NCBI GenBank assembly: GCA_000433415.1
Contig: FR890503.1
Span: forward strand, 1 to 11,919
Source of the DNA: Clostridium sp. CAG:448
Lineage (GTDB): Bacteria; Bacillota; Clostridia; Oscillospirales; CAG-272
Direction of reading: 5' to 3'
Length of the DNA: 11,919 nt
This document shows, one piece after another, positions 6,819 to 11,919 of this stretch (the stretch's first letter is position 1; the number at the start of each line of letters is the position of its first letter). A program made the translations under genes and the position numbers. Under the pieces are notes generated by a model. It saw nothing but the letters and a program-made list of their open reading frames with translations, made no database searches and was not told the DNA's origin.

Positions 6819-8063
6819 ATGGAAAATGATATCAAAGATCCCGCACTTGCCAAAAGCGGACGGGACAAAATCGACTGGGTGCGCGCGTACATGCCTATTC
6901 TGAACACGATTCGCGCCGATTATCTGAAACGTAAACCCTTCGCGGGACTGAAAATAGCCATGTCCATCCATCTGGAGGCAAAAACCGCATATTTGGCAAC
7001 CGTCCTGCGGGACGGCGGCGCCGAGGTACATATCACCGGAAGCAATCCCCTGACCACGCAGGATGACGTTGCCGCGGCGCTCGTAGCAGACGGGATTACC
7101 GTACATGCCCGCTACGGCGTCAACAATGCGGATTACGAATCCCACCTGCGCAAAACACTCTCCTGCTGCCCGGATCTGCTGATCGATGACGGCGGCGATC
7201 TGATCTCCCTTCTGCACGGGGAGTGCGCCGCGTTCGGGAAAAATCTGATCGGCGGATGTGAAGAGACTACAACCGGGATTGTACGTCTCCGCGCCCGCGA
7301 GGCGGCAGGAAAACTGCGTTACCCGATGATGGATGTCAACGATGCGGATTGCAAACATTTGTTCGATAACCGTTACGGCACCGGTCAATCCACCCTGGAC
7401 GGCATTATGAATGCAACAAATCTGATTATTGCAGGGAAAACATTCGTTGTCGCAGGTTACGGATGGTGCGGCAAAGGTCTTGCCATGCGGGCAAAGGGAA
7501 TGGGCGCTGTTGTGGTCGTCACTGAAATCGATCCGATCAAAGCAATTGAAGCGGTAATGGACGGTTTTACCGTTCTCCCGATGCGGGAAGCTGCCAAAAT
7601 CGGCGATATCTTCGTCACGATCACCGGTTGTAAGGATGTCATCACCGGCGAGCATTTCCGTCTGATGAAGGACGGCGTTCTGCTTGCCAACAGCGGTCAT
7701 TTTGACGTCGAAATCAACAAGCAGGATCTCTCGGCGATTGCCGTTGAAGAATGGAATCGCAAGCCCAACATCCGCGGCTACCGCACCGCTGACGGCAGGG
7801 TACTGAATCTCCTTTCCGAAGGCAGACTGGTCAACCTCGCTGCCGGGAACGGTCATCCCGCGGAAATCATGGATATGTCTTTCGCCATCCAGGCAAAAGG
7901 GCTTGAATATCTGCTCAACCACCGGCAGGCCCTGACCCCACACCTGTACAATGTTCCTGCAGAAACCGACCGGGAAATTGCACAGATCAAGCTCTCTTCC
8001 CTGGGCCTCAGTATCGATACCCTGACCCCTGCACAGGATGCCTACCTGCATCACGTCGAATAA
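6819..8063 (+). CDS. ahcY: Adenosylhomocysteinase (S-adenosyl-L-homocysteine hydrolase)
   Basis: Reversibly cleaves S-adenosylhomocysteine to adenosine and homocysteine with bound NAD, removing the inhibitory by-product of SAM-dependent methylation. The 414 residues show the expected catalytic set: H51 (SIHLEAKT), D123/D124 (LIDDGGDL), E148/E149 (CEETTTG), K179 and D183 (VNDADCKHLFDN), and H294 (SGHFDVEI). The NAD-binding Rossmann loop GYGWCGKG is at 213-220. The FDNRYGTGQSTLDGI segment and the shorter length resemble archaeal/Thermotoga-type enzymes more than the longer proteobacterial or eukaryotic form. The C-terminus ends DAYLHHVE rather than the classical KPxxYRY. Some members of this branch prefer S-inosylhomocysteine, so exact substrate choice is open. 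First gene of an operon with mnmG and rsmG; the methyltransferase RsmG produces its substrate. The start is fixed by GGAGG 6 nt upstream. Confidence 0.95.
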   Translation: MENDIKDPALAKSGRDKIDWVRAYMPILNTIRADYLKRKPFAGLKIAMSIHLEAKTAYLATVLRDGGAEVHITGSNPLTTQDDVAAALVADGITVHARYGVNNADYESHLRKTLSCCPDLLIDDGGDLISLLHGECAAFGKNLIGGCEETTTGIVRLRAREAAGKLRYPMMDVNDADCKHLFDNRYGTGQSTLDGIMNATNLIIAGKTFVVAGYGWCGKGLAMRAKGMGAVVVVTEIDPIKAIEAVMDGFTVLPMREAAKIGDIFVTITGCKDVITGEHFRLMKDGVLLANSGHFDVEINKQDLSAIAVEEWNRKPNIRGYRTADGRVLNLLSEGRLVNLAAGNGHPAEIMDMSFAIQAKGLEYLLNHRQALTPHLYNVPAETDREIAQIKLSSLGLSIDTLTPAQDAYLHHVE

Positions 8064-8068
8064 AAGCC

Positions 8069-9958
8069 ATGGAAGAACTGAATTTAAAAACAAAGGTCGT
8101 GGTCATCGGCGCGGGACATGCCGGAATCGAAGCCGCGCTCGCTTGCGCGCGCATGGGCGTTGACACGGTTCTTTTCACCCTTTCCCTTGACGCAATCGCC
8201 AACATGCCCTGCAACCCCTCCATCGGCGGCACCGCAAAGGGACACCTCGTCTATGAAATTGACGCTTTGGGCGGAGAAATGGGTCGTGCCGCAGATCTTG
8301 TTACCCTGCAAAGCCGCACGCTGAATCTTGGGAAAGGCGCCGCCGTACATTCCAAGCGGATCCAGGCAGATCGCGCCCGCTACCACACCCTGATGAAGCA
8401 TACGCTGGAAACAACGCCCGGATTACGCCTTGTCCAGGCGGAAATCACCGATATCCGCACCGTCCCGGACCCGCAGTCCGGATATAACCGCATTGTCGGC
8501 GTTGTCACACGCCTTGGTGAAGAGTGGGCATGCGAGGCAGTCATTATTGCCACCGGCACCTATCTTGCCGGGCGCGTCTTTGTCGGCGATGTGAACTATG
8601 AGGCGGGGCCCGACGGCTCCCTGCCGGCAAAAGGGTTGTCAGACGCGCTCCTGCGCGAGGGAATTCGCCTCCTGCGTTTCAAAACAGGAACACCCGCCCG
8701 TGTGCAGCGCTCCAGCATTGATTTTTCCGCGTTGGAAGTACAGCCCGGCGAGGACGCCCCGCTTCCCTTTTCCGCAGCCACCGATGCGGACAGCTATTGC
8801 AAAGAACCGCAGATTCCCTGCCATATCGTATACACCAACAGCCGCACACACGACATTATCCTCGCAAATATCAAGCGTTCCGCCATGTATTCCGGTCAGA
8901 TTCACGGAACCGGTCCCCGTTACTGTCCCTCTATCGAGGACAAGTTGGTCCGGTTTGCGGACAAGCCCCGACATCAGCTCTTTGTCGAACCGCTTGGCGA
9001 GGACACCGAGGAAATGTACATTCAGGGATTTTCCACCTCACTCCCGACCGATGTACAGCATCAGATGATTCGCTCGCTCGACGGCTTTTCTCACGCCAAC
9101 ATCATGCGTTACGCCTATGCAATCGAATATGACTGTGCGGATCCCACGCAAATGTATCCCACAGAAGAGTTCAAAACTCTCCACGGGCTGTACGGTGCCG
9201 GGCAATTCAACGGTACCTCCGGGTATGAGGAAGCCGCAGCGCAGGGCTTGGTTGCCGGCATCAATGCCGCCCTTCAAATTCTGCATAAAGAACCGATGAT
9301 CCTGGAGCGCTCCAACAGCTATATCGGCACGCTGATTGACGACCTGGTCACCAAGGGAACCAACGAGCCATACAGAATGATGACCAGCCGTTCGGAATAC
9401 CGCTTGCTTCTGCGACAGGACAATGCCGATCTGCGTCTGACTCCTACCGGCTACCGTGTCGGATTGATCAGCCAGGAAAGATACGATGCATTTCTTGCAA
9501 AAAAAGCGTCGCAGGAAGCCGAAATACAGCGTTTGGAGTCCACTTATCTGTCGCCGGCAGTCATGAACCCCTTTTTAGCTGCTCATGGCGAAGAACCTGC
9601 AAAATCCGGGCAGTCGCTTGCGGATCTTCTGCGACGACCTGCCGTCAGCTATGCCGACCTGAGCGCTATTGACCCCGACAGACCGCCGTTACCTGTCTCC
9701 TCCGCCCTTACAGTGGAGGTCAGCGTTAAATATGCAGGATACATCAGGCGGGAACTTTCCGAGGTCGCACGGCAGGAAAAGCTGGAGGAACGTCACCTTT
9801 CTCCCGATCTTGATTATACCGCAATCAAAGGTCTGCGCATCGAAGCAGCACAAAAACTGCAGAAAATTCACCCGCTGACCGTCGGACAGGCATCAAGAAT
9901 CAGCGGCGTGAATCCGGCAGATATTTCCGTATTACTGATTTATTTGGGATTAAAGTAA
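8069..9958 (+). CDS. mnmG: tRNA uridine-5-carboxymethylaminomethyl(34) synthesis enzyme MnmG
   Basis: FAD-dependent partner of MnmE; together they install the carboxymethylaminomethyl or aminomethyl group at C5 of wobble U34 in certain tRNAs. At 629 residues it has normal family length. Visible motifs: FAD dinucleotide-binding VIGAGHAG (12-19); PCNPSIGGTAKGHL with conserved C48; GTYLAGRVFVGD (163-174); FKTGTPARV; GPRYCPSIEDK with the second conserved Cys, C286; QFNGTSGYEEAAAQG; TSRSEYRLLLRQDNAD; and the C-terminal MnmE/tRNA-binding region with YAGYIRRE and SRISGVNPADISVLLIYL. Starts 5 nt after the ahcY stop with no convincing Shine-Dalgarno, so translational coupling is likely. Also called gidA. 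mnmE, its obligate partner, is not in this window. Confidence 0.97.
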   Translation: MEELNLKTKVVVIGAGHAGIEAALACARMGVDTVLFTLSLDAIANMPCNPSIGGTAKGHLVYEIDALGGEMGRAADLVTLQSRTLNLGKGAAVHSKRIQADRARYHTLMKHTLETTPGLRLVQAEITDIRTVPDPQSGYNRIVGVVTRLGEEWACEAVIIATGTYLAGRVFVGDVNYEAGPDGSLPAKGLSDALLREGIRLLRFKTGTPARVQRSSIDFSALEVQPGEDAPLPFSAATDADSYCKEPQIPCHIVYTNSRTHDIILANIKRSAMYSGQIHGTGPRYCPSIEDKLVRFADKPRHQLFVEPLGEDTEEMYIQGFSTSLPTDVQHQMIRSLDGFSHANIMRYAYAIEYDCADPTQMYPTEEFKTLHGLYGAGQFNGTSGYEEAAAQGLVAGINAALQILHKEPMILERSNSYIGTLIDDLVTKGTNEPYRMMTSRSEYRLLLRQDNADLRLTPTGYRVGLISQERYDAFLAKKASQEAEIQRLESTYLSPAVMNPFLAAHGEEPAKSGQSLADLLRRPAVSYADLSAIDPDRPPLPVSSALTVEVSVKYAGYIRRELSEVARQEKLEERHLSPDLDYTAIKGLRIEAAQKLQKIHPLTVGQASRISGVNPADISVLLIYLGLK

Positions 9959-9964
9959 AAAGCC

Positions 9965-10693
9965 ATGGAAGAAAAAGAATATTGTCAACTGTTTTCGGAT
10001 GCCTTTCAACTCAATGGGCTCTCGGGCCTCTTGACTGCCGAACGTGTGAATCAGGCAGTTCGCTTTATTGACTATCTGACAGAGGAAAACCAAAAATACA
10101 ATTTGACTGCAATTTGCGATCCGATCTCCATCGTCTACAAGCACTTTGTCGACTCATTACTGGCAAGCAATCTGTTCTCAGGCAATGCATCCGTCATAGA
10201 CATCGGTTGCGGCGGTGGTTTTCCGACGGTTCCCCTCGCCATTTTTCGACCGGATCTGCATATCACAGCCATCGACAGCACCGAGAAGAAAATTCGGTTT
10301 ATCGATGCCGCTTCCCGCATTGCCGGCTTTTCCGTGACAGCCATTTCCGGTCGTGCCGAAGTATTGGCGACATCCGACATGCGTGAAAAAGCGGATATTG
10401 TCACAAGCCGTGCCGTTGCCTCATTGCCAATTCTCGTCGAGTTATGTCTTCCGTTTGCCCGACTCGGCGGCTCTTTGATTGCCATGAAAGGTCCGGATCT
10501 TTCCCGAGAATTGAAAGAAGCCAAGAACGCAATCAAAATTCTCGGCGGAAATATCGAGGATATACAATCTGCATCCTTGCGTCTGCCGCACGGTGCCACG
10601 GAACAGCGGAATCTGCTCGTTGTTCGCAAGATAAGTTCAACGCCACTTCAATACCCGCGTGCATTTGGGCAAATCAAAAAGAAACATTTATAA
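9965..10693 (+). CDS. rsmG: 16S rRNA (guanine(527)-N7)-methyltransferase RsmG
   Basis: Uses SAM to methylate N7 of G527 in 16S rRNA and releases SAH. The 242 residues match family length and pattern: YNLTAI (45-50), HFVDSLL (60-66), the SAM-binding VIDIGCGGGFPTVPLAI (77-93), an acidic AIDSTEKKIRFI segment (102-113), SRAVASLPIL (148-157), AMKGP (173-177) and a basic C-terminal YPRAFGQIKKK. In the SAM loop Thr88 stands where Gly is usual (GFPGxPL), a mild deviation. It follows mnmG by 6 nt without a clear Shine-Dalgarno, which suggests coupling. Also called gidB. The first parS site begins 7 nt after its stop. Confidence 0.95.
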   Translation: MEEKEYCQLFSDAFQLNGLSGLLTAERVNQAVRFIDYLTEENQKYNLTAICDPISIVYKHFVDSLLASNLFSGNASVIDIGCGGGFPTVPLAIFRPDLHITAIDSTEKKIRFIDAASRIAGFSVTAISGRAEVLATSDMREKADIVTSRAVASLPILVELCLPFARLGGSLIAMKGPDLSRELKEAKNAIKILGGNIEDIQSASLRLPHGATEQRNLLVVRKISSTPLQYPRAFGQIKKKHL

Positions 10694-10699
10694 TTTGCA

Positions 10700-10715
10700 T
10701 GTTTCACGTGAAACA
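10700..10715. other. parS: parS site 1 (ParB-binding centromere)
   Basis: TGTTTCACGTGAAACA, a perfect 16-bp palindrome that fits the Firmicutes parS consensus TGTTNCACGTGAAACA. With flanks it extends to 18 bp. It lies just after the rsmG stop. Confidence 0.95.
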
Positions 10716-10731
10716 TCGTCGCAGAAATGCG

Positions 10732-10747
10732 TGTTTCACGTGAAACT
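10732..10747. other. parS: parS site 2 (last base deviates)
   Basis: TGTTTCACGTGAAACT matches the parS consensus except for the final base. The 14-bp core palindrome GTTTCACGTGAAAC is intact. It is followed by a run of T. Confidence 0.9.
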
Positions 10748-10777
10748 TTTTTATTGTTTTGCTTACTTGCCGCCCAT

Positions 10778-10793
10778 TGTTTCACGTGAAACA
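10778..10793. other. parS: parS site 3
   Basis: TGTTTCACGTGAAACA, perfect copy. Its centre is 46 bp from site 2 and 33 bp from site 4. Confidence 0.95.
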
Positions 10794-10810
10794 TTTCCAA
10801 CAAAGGCAGA

Positions 10811-10826
10811 TGTTTCACGTGAAACA
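10811..10826. other. parS: parS site 4
   Basis: TGTTTCACGTGAAACA, perfect copy, about 50 bp upstream of the parA -35 box. ParB bound and spreading here could also influence parA transcription (inference). Confidence 0.95.
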
Positions 10827-10874
10827 AAACATACAAATCTGAAAGCGGAAACCAATCTTTTTTGTAAGAACCTC

Positions 10875-10903
10875 TTGTAATTGTGGGATTGATGTGATAT
10901 AAT
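10875..10903 (+). promoter_or_regulatory. parA promoter
   Basis: TTGTAA (10875-10880), a 17-bp spacer and TATAAT (10898-10903), with TG in the extended -10 position (10895-10896). The predicted start is near 10910, with a short leader carrying GGAGG at 10922-10926, 4 nt before ATG. A small inverted repeat ATACA-aacc-TGTAT (10906-10919) covers the start point. Confidence 0.82.
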
Positions 10904-10930
10904 GAATACAAACCTGTATACGGAGGTATA

Positions 10931-11701
10931 ATGGCTTTGGGAAAAATAATTTCATTTGCCAATCAAAAGGGCGGCGTCGGAAAAACCACTTCCGCGGTCA
11001 ATGTGGGCGCCTCTCTCGGAATCCTTGGCTATCGGGTGCTTCTGATCGACCTCGATCCGCAGGGCAATGCAACCAGCGGCGTAGGTATCGCCAAGCGTTC
11101 CTTAAGCAAAACAATCTATCATGTTCTGATGGGTGATGCAACTCCTGCAGAATCCGTCGTAACAACACCATACAAAAATTTATCGATTATTCCCGCAAAT
11201 ACATCTTTGGCGAATGCCGAATTTAATCTTTTCAAGGTTGAAGACGAGAACGTCTACATCATGCGTAATGCGCTAAACCAGATTCGGAATCAGTTTGACT
11301 ATATTATCATTGACTGCCCCCCCTCTCTTGGCATGCTGACCATCAACGCAATGTCGGCAAGCGACGGAGTAATCATCCCCATGCAATGTGAATTTTACGC
11401 ACTGGAAGGACTTTCGCAGTTGATGATAACCGTCAGCCGAATCCGGCAAAAATTCAATCCGTCGCTCGGTGTGACGGGCATTCTGCTGACGATGTACAGC
11501 GAACGCCTGCTTCTCACACTTCAGGTGACGAATGAATTGAAAAAGCACTATGCGGACAAGCTTTTCCAGACCAAAATCACAAGAAACGTCAAATTATCCG
11601 AGGCGCCGGGGTTCGGAATGCCGGTCTATTACCACGACAAGCGTTCAAAGGGGGCCGAACAGTACCTATCCGTGGCGCGTGAATTTGCAAGCAGAATTTG
11701 A
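10931..11701 (+). CDS. parA: Chromosome-partitioning ATPase ParA/Soj
   Basis: Deviant-Walker P-loop ATPase that dimerises with ATP, binds nucleoid DNA and is triggered by ParB-parS complexes; in Firmicutes it also affects DnaA. 256 residues, normal for Soj. KGGVGKTT (13-20) is the deviant Walker A with signature Lys; DLDPQGN (40-46) is the A-prime motif; IIIDCPPSLG (125-134) is Walker B. The C-terminal RNVKLSEAPGFGMPV and SKGAEQYLSVAREF are typical. The segment usually reading D-x-RTNLS-x-QV is SERLLLTLQV here, in the region linked to DNA contacts in Soj proteins. Own promoter and RBS; parB follows after 11 nt, so the two are co-transcribed. No noc gene lies between rsmG and parA. Confidence 0.96.
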   Translation: MALGKIISFANQKGGVGKTTSAVNVGASLGILGYRVLLIDLDPQGNATSGVGIAKRSLSKTIYHVLMGDATPAESVVTTPYKNLSIIPANTSLANAEFNLFKVEDENVYIMRNALNQIRNQFDYIIIDCPPSLGMLTINAMSASDGVIIPMQCEFYALEGLSQLMITVSRIRQKFNPSLGVTGILLTMYSERLLLTLQVTNELKKHYADKLFQTKITRNVKLSEAPGFGMPVYYHDKRSKGAEQYLSVAREFASRI

Positions 11702-11712
11702 GGAGGGATCAC

Positions 11713-11919
11713 ATGTCAAAGAAGCAAAGCGGACTTGGCAGAGATTTTTATTCTCTGCTTGACGATAACATCATTGAAAGCAAAGGCGAAACCAATACCG
11801 AATTGCGGATTGCGGACATTGAGCCGCGATCCGATCAGCCGCGAAAGGATTTTGATCAGCAGCAGTTGCAGTCTCTTGCCGATTCGATTGCGGAACACGG
11901 TGTATTACAGCCGATTATT
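11713..11919 (+). CDS. parB: Chromosome-partitioning protein ParB/Spo0J, N-terminus only (truncated by window edge)
   Basis: The frame starts at ATG 11713 and is open for 69 codons to the edge. It begins MSKKQSGLGRDFYSLLDD, the basic N-terminal tail that stimulates ParA ATPase in this family. From about residue 31 it enters the ParB nuclease-like/CTPase domain with LRIADIEPRSDQPRKDFD and LADSIAEHGVLQPI. ParB loads at parS, binds CTP and slides as a clamp to form the partition complex; four parS sites lie about 1 kb upstream. The RBS AGGAGGG (11701-11707) shares a base with the parA stop codon. The downstream CTP-binding GERR motif and the HTH are beyond the window. Confidence 0.95.
   Translation, partial: MSKKQSGLGRDFYSLLDDNIIESKGETNTELRIADIEPRSDQPRKDFDQQQLQSLADSIAEHGVLQPII

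Noticed and set aside
6780..8093. Minus-strand open frame of 437 codons
   Set aside because: Antisense to ahcY, whose catalytic residues are all present on the plus strand.
10648..10962. Minus-strand frame with repeated FHVKQ/VSRET-like peptides
   Set aside because: The repeats are simply translations of the four parS palindromes; no RBS and no homology.

Overview
The window looks like chromosomal DNA of an anaerobic Clostridia-type Firmicute, most plausibly an Oscillospiraceae/Ruminococcaceae-like gut bacterium. This is inferred from a one-chain pyruvate:ferredoxin oxidoreductase, strong GGAGG ribosome binding sites, classical -35/-10 promoters with 17-bp spacers, four B. subtilis-type parS sites and an mnmG-rsmG-parA-parB block. 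That block usually lies near the replication origin in Firmicutes, so the window is probably origin-proximal. No dnaA, DnaA-box cluster or oriC is visible.

Left part (1-2735). A secreted phosphodiester glycosidase (NAGPA-type) gene runs leftward off the edge, with its own promoter, a 14-bp palindrome upstream of that promoter, and a hairpin. Next come about 100 bp of unexplained sequence with an IS-end-like relic, then an 896-bp IS5-family element. Its transposase carries an in-frame internal deletion that removes the first catalytic Asp, so it should be dead or mobile only in trans. The right end of the element abuts the T-run of the next gene's terminator.

Middle part (2736-6818). A 1251-residue pyruvate:ferredoxin oxidoreductase is transcribed leftward as a single-gene unit with a recognisable promoter, RBS and a perfect 15-bp terminator stem. 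It faces a 327-bp divergent intergenic region holding two opposed promoters and a central palindrome.

Right part (6819-11919). A rightward operon holds ahcY (S-adenosylhomocysteine hydrolase of the archaeal/Thermotoga type), mnmG (tRNA wobble-uridine modification) and rsmG (16S rRNA G527 methyltransferase), with gaps of only 5 and 6 nt. ahcY sits where mnmE usually precedes mnmG. RsmG uses SAM and releases SAH, which AhcY can remove, so the pairing makes metabolic sense. Then comes a 237-bp intergenic region with four parS sites, followed by parA (soj) with its own promoter and the start of parB (spo0J), cut by the window edge. ParB loads on parS, and ParA responds to ParB-DNA complexes in origin segregation, so the centromere-like sites and their machinery are adjacent.

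The most distinctive features are the compact parS cluster, the ahcY-for-mnmE arrangement, two almost identical SD-less gene junctions, and the precisely deleted IS. I see no CRISPR, tRNA or rRNA, and no clear evidence of an entirely new defence or mobile system.
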